Under the pieces are notes generated by a model. The model did not search any database. It was not told where the DNA came from and saw only the letters and a list, made by a program, of their open reading frames with translations. A DNA stretch of 64,000 nt, taken from NCBI GenBank assembly GCA_025456145.1, contig JALOLD010000012.1, positions 18,700 through 82,699 of the forward strand, in the 5' to 3' direction. Each line of letters opens with the position of its first letter. The stretch's first letter is position 1. Source of the DNA: Thermoanaerobaculales bacterium. Lineage in GTDB: Bacteria > Acidobacteriota > Thermoanaerobaculia > Thermoanaerobaculales > Sulfomarinibacteraceae. Made by a program: the position numbers and the translations under genes. This document shows positions 29,125 to 39,457 of the stretch, one piece after another.

Positions 29125-30912
29125 TCAGACCTTCGGACGACGGGCGGCGCCGCGCGTGCGCTCGGCGAGACCGGCCGGAGGCTCGAGCTTGCCCGCCGCG
29201 ACGTACTCCCGGGTCCAGCCCTTGAGCACCCCGGTCAGCAGCAGGATCGAGATCAGGTTGGGAATCGTCATCAGCCCGAGGGCGAGATCGCCGAAGGCCC
29301 AGACCAGCTCGAGCGAGTAGACCGCGCCGAGGAAGTGGGCGATGCAGAAGGCGATCCGGTAGGGCAGGACCCAGCGCGGGCCGGCCAGGTAGAGGATCGA
29401 GCGGTCGCCATAGTAGGACCAGCTGATCGCGGTCGACAGCCCGAACAGGAAGACCGCGACGGTGACCAGCAGGTGGCCCTGCCCGCCGGCGAACCGGCCG
29501 AGCCCGCGCTGGAAGGCCCAGGCGGTCAGCGGCGACCCGTTCTGCGACGCCCGCCCGCGCAGCACAAGGGCGCCGCTGACCGGCCGGCCGTCGGCCCCCT
29601 CGAGGATCGCCTGGTTGAGGTTGCCTTCGGCCCCGGTCGGGAGCTCGAGGACGCCGTCGAACGGCGTCGGGCTCGACACGACCACGGCGTTGGCGCTGAC
29701 CAGGAGCACCGGCTCGTCGACCACCGCGTGGTTGCGGATCAGGCTGAAGCCCTGCGGCCGGCCATCGACGACCGCGAGCCGGCCCGTCGCGAGGTCCGAT
29801 GTCGCGACCGTCCCGTTGACCCCGACCTCGGCGCCGGCCGTGACGGCGACGATTGCCGCCTGCTCGTTGACCACGATCTGCTGCTCCTGCTTGTCGGTCC
29901 AGACCCCGGTGATGAGGATGACCAGCCCGGTCATGGTGCAGACGACAAGGGTGTCGATGAACGGTCCGAGCATCGCGACCATGCCCTCGCGGATCGGCTC
30001 GTCGGTCCTCGCGGCGGCGTGGGCGATCGGCGCCGAGCCCTGTCCCGACTCGTTCGAGAAAAGCCCTCGCTTGACCCCCCAGGTGAGCATGAAGACGAAG
30101 GTGCCGCCGGCGAAGCCGCCGATCTGGGCCGCCGGCTGGAAGGCCGAGCTGAAGATCAGCGCGAGGGTCGAGGGCACGTGCTCGATGTTGACCGCCAGCA
30201 CCAGCATCGCGCTGACGATGTAGAACACGCACATGAAGGGGACGAGCTTGGAGGTCACCCGGCCGATCCGGCGGATGCCGCCGAGGATGACGAGCGCCAC
30301 CAGGCTCGCCATGACCAGGCCGGTGATCCAGGTCGGCAGGCCGAGGTCCTGGCGGAACTGGTCGGCCACGGTGAAGCTCTGGACCGCGTTGCCCGAGCCG
30401 AAGGACGAGATCACCGCGAAGGCCGCGAAGGCCACCGCCAGCGGCTTCCACGATCTCCCCAGGCCCTTCTCGATCGAGTACATCGGCCCGCCGGCGGCGT
30501 TGCCCCCGGGCAGGATGATCCGGTACTTCATCGCCAGGGTGCACTCGGTGTACTTGAGAGCCATGCCGAACACCGCGGTCACCCACATCCAGAACAGCGC
30601 GCCCGGACCGCCGTAGTGGATCGCGGTGGCGACGCCGGCGATGTTGCCGATCCCGATCGTCGCCGAGAGTGCGGTCGACAGCGCCTGGAAGTGCGACAGG
30701 TCGCCCTCGTGCTCGGGATCGTCGTACTCGCCCCGGATCACCCTGACGCCGTGCCGGAAGTAGCGGACCTGGATCCAGCCGAGCCGGAAGGTCGTGACGA
30801 GCCCGGTTCCGACGAGCAGCACGACGAGCAAGGGCAGCTGCTCGGGCCAACCCCATACGAAGTTGGAGACGGTCACGATCAGGCTGCTGACGGCTTCGTA
30901 CAGTCGGTCCAT
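29125..30912 (-). CDS. AGCS-family sodium:alanine symporter with a large extracytoplasmic insert
   Basis: 595 residues; typical members have 450-550. Transmembrane segments and the family motifs are present: ALSATIGIGNIAGVATAI, GGPGALFWMWVTAVFGMALKYTEC, GGPMYSIEKGLGR, the long AHAAARTDEPIREGMVAMLGPFIDTL, and WSYYGDRSILYL. Between the segment ending ILITGVWTDKQ and the one beginning GQGHLLVTVAVFLFGL there is a ~150-residue soluble insert (about 345-490) rich in beta strands. The protein should import alanine or glycine with sodium; the insert is predicted to be outside the cytoplasm and its role is unknown. Single gene; ATG 30912 is the natural start. Confidence 0.9.
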   Translation of the reverse strand: MDRLYEAVSSLIVTVSNFVWGWPEQLPLLVVLLVGTGLVTTFRLGWIQVRYFRHGVRVIRGEYDDPEHEGDLSHFQALSTALSATIGIGNIAGVATAIHYGGPGALFWMWVTAVFGMALKYTECTLAMKYRIILPGGNAAGGPMYSIEKGLGRSWKPLAVAFAAFAVISSFGSGNAVQSFTVADQFRQDLGLPTWITGLVMASLVALVILGGIRRIGRVTSKLVPFMCVFYIVSAMLVLAVNIEHVPSTLALIFSSAFQPAAQIGGFAGGTFVFMLTWGVKRGLFSNESGQGSAPIAHAAARTDEPIREGMVAMLGPFIDTLVVCTMTGLVILITGVWTDKQEQQIVVNEQAAIVAVTAGAEVGVNGTVATSDLATGRLAVVDGRPQGFSLIRNHAVVDEPVLLVSANAVVVSSPTPFDGVLELPTGAEGNLNQAILEGADGRPVSGALVLRGRASQNGSPLTAWAFQRGLGRFAGGQGHLLVTVAVFLFGLSTAISWSYYGDRSILYLAGPRWVLPYRIAFCIAHFLGAVYSLELVWAFGDLALGLMTIPNLISILLLTGVLKGWTREYVAAGKLEPPAGLAERTRGAARRPKV

Positions 30913-31025
30913 GATCCTCCCTAGCGCCCGGGCGGCGGTCGAGTCCGATCATGCTACCGGGCGCTCCCGGCATGAGCAAGCGAGCAACCGAGCCGGTGTG
31001 TATAATCCGCCGCCGGAGGATGAAC

Positions 31026-31595
31026 ATGCGCACTCTCACTCCCTGCCTGATGATCGCCGCCCTCGTCGCCCTCGGATGCGGCGGCGACCCCGAGCCGGAT
31101 GCCGGTGCGGCCGGTTCGACCGCCGCGCACGGCGAGATGCCGGCCGACGCGGCCCACGGAATGCCCGACGACGACGTCCACGGCTCGGCGATGGCCGGAG
31201 CGATGGGCGGCCCGATGCACTCGGGCGGCGGGATCAACGCCGAGATCACCCTCGACCCGGCGATCGCCGACGACTGGCGGGCGGTCAGGGTCCGGGTGGT
31301 CGAGCTCTCGACCCTCGCCGAGAGCGTCCACGAGGTCCCGATCGGCGGCTCGGCGGCCCTCGGCGGGAGCGGGCTCACCCTCGAGGTGGTCTCCTTCATC
31401 CCCGACTTCGTGATGAGCGAGGAGGGCATCACCTCGCGCTCGGCCGAGCCCCAGAACCCGGCGGCCCGGGTGGTCATCCGCGAGGCCGGCAAGGACGACT
31501 TCACCGGCTGGCTGTTCGCCGCGATGCCCGAGATCCACCCCTTCCAGCACCCGACCTACGGCGTCGTGCTCGTCGAGGGCATCCCCGCGGGCTGA
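31026..31595 (+). CDS. DUF2155-like lipoprotein
   Basis: 189 residues. The N-terminus MRTLTPCLMIAALVALGCGG ends in a lipobox (LVALGC), so it should be lipid-anchored. A Met/His/Gly-rich spacer follows (AAHGEMPADAAHGMPDDDVHGSAMAGAM, possibly metal-binding), then a domain whose end, TGWLFAAMPEIHPFQHPTYGVVLV, resembles the DUF2155 pattern in which a Trp-Met/Leu-Phe-Ala stretch precedes a His-Pro. ATG 31026 is preferred over 31020 because GGAGG lies six bases before it. Function unknown; envelope location. Confidence 0.65.
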   Translation: MRTLTPCLMIAALVALGCGGDPEPDAGAAGSTAAHGEMPADAAHGMPDDDVHGSAMAGAMGGPMHSGGGINAEITLDPAIADDWRAVRVRVVELSTLAESVHEVPIGGSAALGGSGLTLEVVSFIPDFVMSEEGITSRSAEPQNPAARVVIREAGKDDFTGWLFAAMPEIHPFQHPTYGVVLVEGIPAG

Positions 31596-31639
31596 CTGGC
31601 TCGGCCCCCGGCTCTCGGGTCTCCGCCGCCGACCGTGCG

Positions 31640-33280
31640 CTACACCAGCTTGTCGAGGTGGCGCAGCAGGGTCGTCTTGCGCACCCTCTCGACGAAGCGG
31701 CGGGTCGAGGCGAGGGCCCTGAGGTGGGCGTGCTTGGCCATGCCCGCCGTGAACAGGTAGGGCACCGCGGCGCCGATGAACTGCGCGAAGTCCTCGTCGT
31801 ACGGGTAGTGCCAGGGGGCTGCCGGGTCGTCGCCCGGGTCGGTGAACACGTACTTGACGTTGACCATCTCGTGGAGGCCGAAGGGGCCGTGGGCCCGCCC
31901 GATCCCGCTCTCGCCGAGACCGCCCCAGCTCCCGGTCACCTCGCCGGCGGCGACGATCCCGTGCTCGTTGATGCCGACCACGCCGGCCGCGAGCTCGCGC
32001 TGGAGACGCGCCGCGGTCTCGTGCGAGGCGGTGAAGCCCGACGCAGTCAGGCCGAAGCGTGAGTCGTTGGCCCGCGCGATCGCCTCGTCGAGATCCCGCA
32101 CCCGGATCACCGGCAGGGTCGGACCGAAGGTCTCCTCGTGCATCAGGAGCATCTCGTCGGTGACGTCGACCAGCACGGTCGGCGGGTAGAACCAGCCCGG
32201 GCCGTCCGGGACCGCGCCGCCGCACAGGACCCGGGCGCCCTTGGCCACGGCGTCGGCGACATGGGCGACCACCGTGTCCCGCTGCTCGCTGGTGGTCAGC
32301 GGGCCGAGATCGGTGTCGCGGCGGGTCGGATCGCCGACCTTGAGCTCAGCGGTGAGCTGGACAATCCGCCGGACCAGCCGGTCGTGGATCTCGTCGACCG
32401 CGAACACCCGCTCGACCGAGGCGCAGCTCTGGCCGCTGTTCATGAAGGCGCCCCAGACCAGCGACCTGGCGGTCCGCTCGAGCGGCGCGTCGGCGGCCAC
32501 CACCGCCGCGTCGTTGCCGCCGAGCTCGAGCTGGACCGGGGCGAGCCGGGCGGCGCAACGGCCGGCGACGTGCCGGCCGACCCCGACCGAACCGGTGAAG
32601 AAGACCTTGGCCACCCCGGGGTGGTCGACCAGCGCGTCGGTCACCGAGCCGGGCAGCGCGACGCCGTTGAGCACGCCCTCGGGCAGCCCGGCCCGGCGCG
32701 CCTGGTCGACCAGCGCGAGACCGGTCAGCACGGTCGCCGAGGCCGGCTTGAAGACCACGGTGTTGCCGGCGACCAGGGCCGGAACGATCTCCCACATCGG
32801 GATCGCCACCGGGTAGTTCCAGGGCGTGATCGCGGCGAGCACGCCGAGCGGGTCGAGGCGGTAGCCGGCGAGCCGCCAGTGGGCGAAGAGCAGCTGCTCG
32901 GGGGCGACCCTCTGGAACGCCAGGTGGCGCTCCGCGTGGCCGGCCCAGTACTCGAGGGTGGCGCAGGCGGGAACGATGTCGACGAGCAGCGCCTCGGAGA
33001 TCGGCTTGCCGTTCTCCGCGGTCGCCAGGGCGGCGACCTCGTCGGCCTCGGCGATCATGATCTCGAGCCACCGCTGGAGGATCGCCGCGCGCCCGGCGAC
33101 CGGGGTCGCGGCCCAGCCCGTGAAGGCCCGGCGCGCCGCCTCGACGGCGAGCCCGACGCCGTCGGCGTCGAGCGCCGTCACGGCGCCGACCTCGCGCCCG
33201 GTGGCGGGGTCGAACGAAGTGATCGTCCGCGGGCCTTCGATCTCGCGGTTGCCGATGATGGAGTGTGAGGGGAGCTTCAT
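31640..33280 (-). CDS. NAD(P)-dependent aldehyde dehydrogenase
   Basis: 546 residues of the ALDH superfamily. Key parts: ITPWNYPVAIPMWEIVPAL, nucleotide-binding FKPASAT and FFTGSVGVGRHVA, the general-base Glu in LELGGNDAAVV and the catalytic Cys in NSGQSCASVERVF, then EETFGPTLPVIRV. It resembles the succinate-semialdehyde/glutarate-semialdehyde branch but has a C-terminal extension of about 60 residues (PWHYPYDEDFAQFIGAAVPYLF onward) rich in basic and aromatic residues. It oxidises an aldehyde to an acid in the cytoplasm; substrate not assignable. ATG 33280 begins a plausible N-terminus. Confidence 0.9.
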   Translation of the reverse strand: MKLPSHSIIGNREIEGPRTITSFDPATGREVGAVTALDADGVGLAVEAARRAFTGWAATPVAGRAAILQRWLEIMIAEADEVAALATAENGKPISEALLVDIVPACATLEYWAGHAERHLAFQRVAPEQLLFAHWRLAGYRLDPLGVLAAITPWNYPVAIPMWEIVPALVAGNTVVFKPASATVLTGLALVDQARRAGLPEGVLNGVALPGSVTDALVDHPGVAKVFFTGSVGVGRHVAGRCAARLAPVQLELGGNDAAVVAADAPLERTARSLVWGAFMNSGQSCASVERVFAVDEIHDRLVRRIVQLTAELKVGDPTRRDTDLGPLTTSEQRDTVVAHVADAVAKGARVLCGGAVPDGPGWFYPPTVLVDVTDEMLLMHEETFGPTLPVIRVRDLDEAIARANDSRFGLTASGFTASHETAARLQRELAAGVVGINEHGIVAAGEVTGSWGGLGESGIGRAHGPFGLHEMVNVKYVFTDPGDDPAAPWHYPYDEDFAQFIGAAVPYLFTAGMAKHAHLRALASTRRFVERVRKTTLLRHLDKLV

Positions 33281-33350
33281 CGGCCGATTGTAGCGAAGCC
33301 TCCGGCGCCCTCGCGTCGGCGTTGAGCCGGCGTCTCGATGCCGACGGCGG

Positions 33351-34175
33351 TCAGCCGATCACCCGCCGGAGCTCGTCGGCCCTCTTCCCGTGCACCACAT
33401 GGTCGCGGGTCGTCAGGGCTTCGTCGATCGTCGAGACGATGTCCCGCCGGCCGACCTCAATGGTCCGCTCGAGGGTCGGCCAGTCCATCGTCCAGCGTCC
33501 GGCCGGAAGGTCGCCGCCCGGGGTGACGACGATCAGCCGCTCGGGACGCCGGTGTGCGGCGAGCTCGCGGCGGAGCTCGCCAAAGCCGCTCGGCGAGCAG
33601 GCGGCGATCCAGAGCTCGTCGTAGACGCCCTCGGGGACCATCTCGAGGGGCGTCCGGTTGACCAGGCCTCCGTCCATGAAGCGACGGCCGTCGATCTCGA
33701 CCGCCGCGCGCCATCCGTTGATCCACGGGACGAAACCGGTCGCCCGGAGCATGAGCCCGAAGTGCTCGTCGTCGCGGGCCATCCGGTTGCCAAGCACCTC
33801 GAGCGTGAACCGGGGCAGCGGCAGACCGGGGCTCTCGACCCGCGCCGCCGCAATCCGGACCTCGACGGCCGAGGTCCGCGCCGCCCCGAGATCCATGGTC
33901 TTCAGGGTGATGTTACGGATGAGGTGGTCGACGGTCCGTCGCCGTCCGAAACTCAGGGCGGGGTGAATCGCGACCCGGTAGGGATCGGCCTGCCGCCAGG
34001 AGTCGACGAGCGCCTCGCGGTCGCCGGCGGCGAACCAGGCCGCGGCGATCCCACCCGCCGACACGCCGGTCATGAGCTCGAAGCCGATCCCGGCGTCCTG
34101 GAGCGGGCCCATGAGCCCCGCGTACCACGAGCCCCGGTTGGCTCCGGTCGCCATGAAGAGGGCGCGTCGCGGCAC
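33351..34175 (-). CDS. Patatin-like phospholipase
   Basis: 274 residues. The nucleophile elbow is GVSAGG (Gly-x-Ser-x-Gly) near residue 38, and the dyad Asp is in DGGLV (FMDGGLVNRTPLEMV, near residue 170), both in the positions expected for bacterial patatins. The oxyanion Gly-rich loop at the N-terminus is degenerate (ATGANRGSWYAG). It should be a serine lipid hydrolase. The gene lies four bases after the SDR stop, so the two are cotranscribed. Confidence 0.85.
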   Translation of the reverse strand: MPRRALFMATGANRGSWYAGLMGPLQDAGIGFELMTGVSAGGIAAAWFAAGDREALVDSWRQADPYRVAIHPALSFGRRRTVDHLIRNITLKTMDLGAARTSAVEVRIAAARVESPGLPLPRFTLEVLGNRMARDDEHFGLMLRATGFVPWINGWRAAVEIDGRRFMDGGLVNRTPLEMVPEGVYDELWIAACSPSGFGELRRELAAHRRPERLIVVTPGGDLPAGRWTMDWPTLERTIEVGRRDIVSTIDEALTTRDHVVHGKRADELRRVIG

Positions 34176-34179
34176 CCGC

Positions 34180-34956
34180 TCAACCCCGGCGGTGGATGTG
34201 GATCGCCGCCGGCTGCGCGGTCGGCATCAGGATCAGCTCGCGCACGTTGGCGTGGGGAGGGCGGGTGGCGCAGAACAGCACCGCCTCGGCGACATCGCCG
34301 GCCGAGAGGGGCTCGAGCCCGCGGTAGACCGCCCGCGCGCGCTCCTCGTCGCCGTGGAAGCGGACGAGGGAGAACTCGGTCTCGACCATCCCGGGGTCGA
34401 CCGAGCTGACCCTGACCCCGGTGCCGAGGAGGTCGATCCCGAGACAGCGGTTGAGGGCGGCGACGGCGTGCTTGGTGGCGCAGTAGACGTTGCCGCCCGG
34501 GTAGGTCTCGTGCCCGGCGATCGAGCCGATGTTGACGACGTGGCCCGAGCCCCGCTCGACCATCCCGCCGAGGACCGCCCGGGTCACCCAGAGCAGCCCC
34601 TTGAGGTTGGTGTCGATCATCTCCTCCCAGTCGTCGGTCTCGCCCTCGTGGAGCGGCGCGAGGCCGCGCGCGAGCCCGGCGTTGTTGACCAGGATGTCGA
34701 TCGCCGACCACGCCGGCGCGAGACCCCCAACACAGGCCTCTACCGACCGGCGATCCCTGACGTCGAGGCTCGCCGTCGCGACCTCCACTCCCGGCTCCTC
34801 GCGGAGCCGGACCGCCATCGCTTCGAGGCGCTCGAGCCGCCGCGCCGCCAGCAGCAACCGGCAGCCCGCGCCGGCGAAGGCCTCGGCGCAGGCCGCGCCG
34901 ATCCCGCTCGTCGCGCCGGTGACCAGCACCGTCCGTCCCGTCAGATCGACCGTCAT
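34180..34956 (-). CDS. Short-chain dehydrogenase/reductase
   Basis: 258 residues, classical SDR. The cofactor loop is TGATSGIGAACAEAF (residues ~12-26), followed by NNAGLARGLAP, the catalytic Ser region GSGHVVNIGSIAG, and the YxxxK motif in YCATKHAV. It fits the YdfG-like NADP-dependent group (serine or 3-hydroxy acid dehydrogenases), but the substrate is not fixed. ATG 34956 has a G-rich site just upstream; the longer frame from 35193 is only the translated hexamer repeat. First gene of a pair with the patatin. Confidence 0.9.
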   Translation of the reverse strand: MTVDLTGRTVLVTGATSGIGAACAEAFAGAGCRLLLAARRLERLEAMAVRLREEPGVEVATASLDVRDRRSVEACVGGLAPAWSAIDILVNNAGLARGLAPLHEGETDDWEEMIDTNLKGLLWVTRAVLGGMVERGSGHVVNIGSIAGHETYPGGNVYCATKHAVAALNRCLGIDLLGTGVRVSSVDPGMVETEFSLVRFHGDEERARAVYRGLEPLSAGDVAEAVLFCATRPPHANVRELILMPTAQPAAIHIHRRG

Positions 34957-35012
34957 CTGCCCCCTCCCCGGATCGTCACTCTCGACGGCCATTGTACGGG
35001 GGACCGAGAAAC

Positions 35013-35508
35013 CCGCGTCCGCGTCCGCGTCCGAGTCCGCGTCCGAGTCCGCGTCCGCGTCCGCGTCCGATGTCAGCGTCAGCGGCAGCGGGAGCGCCCG
35101 CGGCAGCAAACGGAGCGACGACCGAGGTTCTCCCTGAGCACCGCCGCTCACCGGGCGTGCCACGCTCGACATTGTGCTCAGCAACGCGCTCACGACCGCG
35201 ACGCCTCACGCACAATGTCCAGCCTGGCTCCCCCGGGAGGCGCGCCACTGAGCAGGTGCCAAAGCAACGAGGCAGGCCGCCGCTCGCGTCGCCGGCGCGG
35301 TCGCAGCTCTCCCAGTTCGCCACGAGCGACCGTGCCGGCGGCGCGACGCCGGGCCGCGCGGCCGTCCAGGCCGCGCGGACCGGAAGGCCGGTGCTCCTGA
35401 GCACCCGTACGCCTCCCCGGAGCGCCGGCACAGCGGCAACGGCAGCAGATCGGGACCGCTGTCGCTGACGCTGGACCGGGCTCGGACGCGGACGCGGACT
35501 CGGACGCG
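35013..35508. repeat. Bipartite hexamer inverted-repeat element, copy 1
   Basis: Nine tandem GNGTCC hexamers (35015-35068) run into GATGTCAGCGTCAGCGGCAGC; four reverse-complement hexamers (35482-35505) lie at the far end, preceded by the complementary GCTGTCGCTGACGCT at about 35457-35471. The arms form an imperfect inverted repeat of roughly 80-100 bases around a ~340-base unique core. The core itself contains smaller inverted repeats, for example GACATTGTG near 35171 with CACAATGTC near 35212. No coding potential is credible: reading frames here give only Ser/Ala/Glu/Asp strings. Confidence 0.8.
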
Positions 35509-35586
35509 GGATTGGGCAAGCGAGAGGGGGGGGCGATTGAGTCAACACCGGGCCGCCCCGGCCGGGGCGGCCCGGAGGGCCGGCGT

Positions 35587-36345
35587 CTACTCCTCGTCGG
35601 TCTCGACCCGCTTGGAGAGCTTGATGACCCGCATGGCGGGCTCCTCGACCCGCACCATGAGACACCCGGTCACCGGGCAGAGATAGCTGTCGGCGAGGTC
35701 GTCGGTCTTCTTGACGACCAGCGTCGAGCCGGTCTCCTCACAGCGGTAACGGACGACGTCGCCGCCGAGCCCGAGCAGATCGGGATGATGGACCTCGCCG
35801 TCCTTGGTGATGAAGACCGCGTGCGGCGCTCCACCGCCGTGGCGCTCGACGATCTCGTCGATCTCGACCGCGTGACCGTCGCCCGCCACGAGGTCGTCGC
35901 CGTCGAGGAAGACGGTCATGGTCTGGGGCTCGCCCGACCCCTCGCCGTCGACCTTCATGATGACGACTTTCCGCTGCACGCCCTCGCCGTCCCCCGGCAG
36001 CTCGATCCGCTCGCCGTCCTCGGTGACCCACACCAGGGTGTCGAGGTCCTGACCGTGCTTGGCGAGGTGACCGATCCCGCCCCCGGTGGTCTCGACCTCG
36101 AGCTCGTCGCCCAGCCTCGTCACCACCAGCTGGTGGTCGCCGACGTCGAAGGTCCGGCTCTCACCCTCGGCGAGGTCGTCGAGCCTGATGACCTCGGTCA
36201 CGCCGTTGATGTCCACCGACACCTCGTCGCCGCCCTGCTTCTCGACCCGGACCTCGATCCTCTCCTCGGCCGCCGCGATGACCGCGCCGACCAGCACGAC
36301 CACGATGGCCGCGAGCACCAGCTGAACCCATGTCTTCCTGCTCAT
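35587..36345 (-). CDS. Membrane-anchored hypothetical protein, probable sigma-54 target
   Basis: 252 residues. One N-terminal hydrophobic segment (VQLVLAAIVVVLVGAVIAAAEE) acts as signal peptide or anchor; the rest is acidic, beta-rich and periplasmic. The C-terminal part has Cys residues in YRCEETG and YLCPVTGCLMV, which may form a disulfide or bind metal. No family recognised. ATG 36345 follows GGAGGTCG. Its upstream region carries a sigma-54 promoter and two palindromes directly after the stop of a sigma-54 activator gene, so this is the likely target of that two-component system, much as zraP is for ZraSR (analogy, not homology). Confidence 0.7.
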   Translation of the reverse strand: MSRKTWVQLVLAAIVVVLVGAVIAAAEERIEVRVEKQGGDEVSVDINGVTEVIRLDDLAEGESRTFDVGDHQLVVTRLGDELEVETTGGGIGHLAKHGQDLDTLVWVTEDGERIELPGDGEGVQRKVVIMKVDGEGSGEPQTMTVFLDGDDLVAGDGHAVEIDEIVERHGGGAPHAVFITKDGEVHHPDLLGLGGDVVRYRCEETGSTLVVKKTDDLADSYLCPVTGCLMVRVEEPAMRVIKLSKRVETDEE

Positions 36346-36397
36346 CTTTCGACCTCCAATGTGCGGTTGTCGTGATTCCGATCCACATCGTCCACCG

Positions 36398-36413
36398 AGC
36401 AACCCGCATGCCA
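36398..36413 (-). promoter_or_regulatory. Sigma-54 (-24/-12) promoter
   Basis: On the minus strand the sequence is TGGCATGCGGGTTGCT. Against the consensus TGGCACGNNNNTTGCW it keeps both GG and GC dinucleotides at the required spacing, with one mismatch in the first block. It lies about 50 bases before the start codon at 36345, so transcription should start near 36386. The adjacent gene upstream encodes a sigma-54 activator. Confidence 0.75.
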
Positions 36414-36442
36414 GCCCTGCCGCACCGCCGCCGACCCGGCGT

Positions 36443-36479
36443 CTCCCGAGATCGGGAGCCCACATCCCGAATTGGGGAG
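36443..36479. promoter_or_regulatory. Two tandem palindromic activator sites (UAS)
   Basis: Two palindromes with the minus-strand pattern CTCCCSA-N2-TCGGGAK lie at 36443-36458 and 36464-36479. Their centres are 21 bp apart, two helical turns, and about 65 and 86 bases upstream of the predicted sigma-54 start. The distal site touches the stop codon of the activator gene. This is the geometry expected for cooperative binding of two activator dimers. Confidence 0.65.
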
Positions 36480-37857
<1,378 letters not shown>

Positions 37858-37865
<8 letters not shown>

Positions 37866-39375
37866 CGTCGCCGTCCTCGGCGTGGGCGATCGGAAGCTGC
37901 ACGACGGCGATGGTACCGCCTCCCTCTCGATCGGCGACATCGAGCTCGCCGCCATGCATCCCGACCACGAGCTGCCGGGCCAGGAAGAGCCCCATCCCCG
38001 AACCGCCCACCCGGGTCGTGACGTGCGGCTCGAAGAGCCGCCGCCGGACCTCCTCGGGCAGCCCCGGGCCGCGGTCGCGAACGGTGACGATCCCGGAGCG
38101 GCCCCGACGCTCGACCTCGAGCTCGACCGGTTCGTCGGGCGGGGAGGCCTCGATGGCGTTGTCGAGCAGGTTGGCGAGAGCCGCCCGCAGCGCGCTCGCC
38201 ACCGCCCGCACCGGCACCGGCTCACCGCCCTCGACGAGACGGACGTCCCGCCCCTGCTGGACCGCCTCGAGCACCGCCGCCCTGGCGAGGTCGGCGAGGT
38301 CCTCGGTCGCCGGCTCGGCGGCGTCCTCGGCGCCGAGCGCCAGGAACGACCGCAGCCAGCGGTCGATCCGCCGGATCTGGGCCCGCGCGGTCGCGACCAG
38401 GTCGTCGCCGCCGGCCCCCCCGGCCGCCAGCTCGTCGACCGCGAGGCCGAGGGTGTTGAGCGGGTTGCGCAGGGTGTGGGCGAGGCCCCGCGAGACGTCG
38501 CCGAGCTGCGCGAGGTGCTCGCGCTGCCGCCAGCGGTCGCGCTCGGTCTCGAGCTCGGCGAGCCGCACCGACATGGCGTTGAACGAGCGCTGGAGCTCGC
38601 CGATCTCGCCCCCGTCGGTCACCGGGACCTGGATGCCGAGCTCGCCGCGACCCACCGCCTCGGCGCCGTCGGCCAGCCCACGCAGCGGTCTCGCGACCCG
38701 GTTGGAAAGGAGGGCCGCCCCGACCAGGCCGAACGCCAGGAGCACCACGCTGACGACCGCGCCCTGACGAAGGGTCGCCTCGAGCGAGCGGACCGCGGGC
38801 TCGACCGGGATCGGAATCCTCCGCAGCACGCCCTGGTCGCTGCCGATGATCAGGACCCGGTGGGCGCCGACGCCCTCGGCGGCCACCTTGAACACGAACC
38901 GTCGGTCGCCCTCGGCGTCGAGGAGCTGGTCGACGATCTCCACTCCGGAGTCAGGCTCGAGCTCGATGCGGTGGGCCTCGAGCCGGATCTCACTCTCACC
39001 CGGACCCGCGGGGTGGTCAGGCGAGATCCGGGTTGTCCGATCGGCGACCGGCGGGCCCGTTCCGGTCCCGTCGCCGCCATCCTCCGGAACCACCTGGACC
39101 CGGACGTCATGCTCGAGGATCCGCTCCATGCGAATCTCGCCGCTCTCGTCGCCGCTGTCGACCCAGACGATCTTCTCCTGCCCCGGCTCGGTCCCATTAC
39201 CGGGGATCGCCATCCTCGGCCCGGTGGCGAGGAGGTCCCGGCCGACCGCCTCGGCGACCGCGCCGAGCCCCTCCCCGACCGCTTCGAGCTGACGCCGCTG
39301 GAGCCACCACTGCGCCGCCACCAGGGCGAGCACGAGCAGCCCGGTCCCGAGAAACAACCTGGTCTGGATCCGCAT
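37858..39375 (-). CDS. HAMP-containing sensor histidine kinase
   Basis: 505 residues: transmembrane helix ~6-25, periplasmic sensor ~26-205 (acidic, no known domain), second helix ~206-226, HAMP ~227-280, DHp with His300 in RGLAHTLRNPLNTL, then a HATPase domain with NLLDNAIEAS, VRDRGPGLP and GSGMGLFLARQLV. It should sense an envelope signal and phosphorylate the adjacent NtrC-type regulator. The ATG at 39375 is the natural start. The kinase, regulator and proposed target all point the same way. Confidence 0.92.
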
Positions 39376-39457
39376 GACGCCTCCGACGCGCGAAGCAGTC
39401 CCACGGAGAAGGTAGCAAGGCCCGTGCCACTTGGGGGGCGATTCCGCCCGGACCGGT

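Noticed and set aside
34981..35665. Ser/Ala/Glu/Asp-repeat reading frames over the 35 kb element
   Set aside because: They are the hexamer arrays translated; no ribosome-binding sites and no conserved composition outside the repeats.
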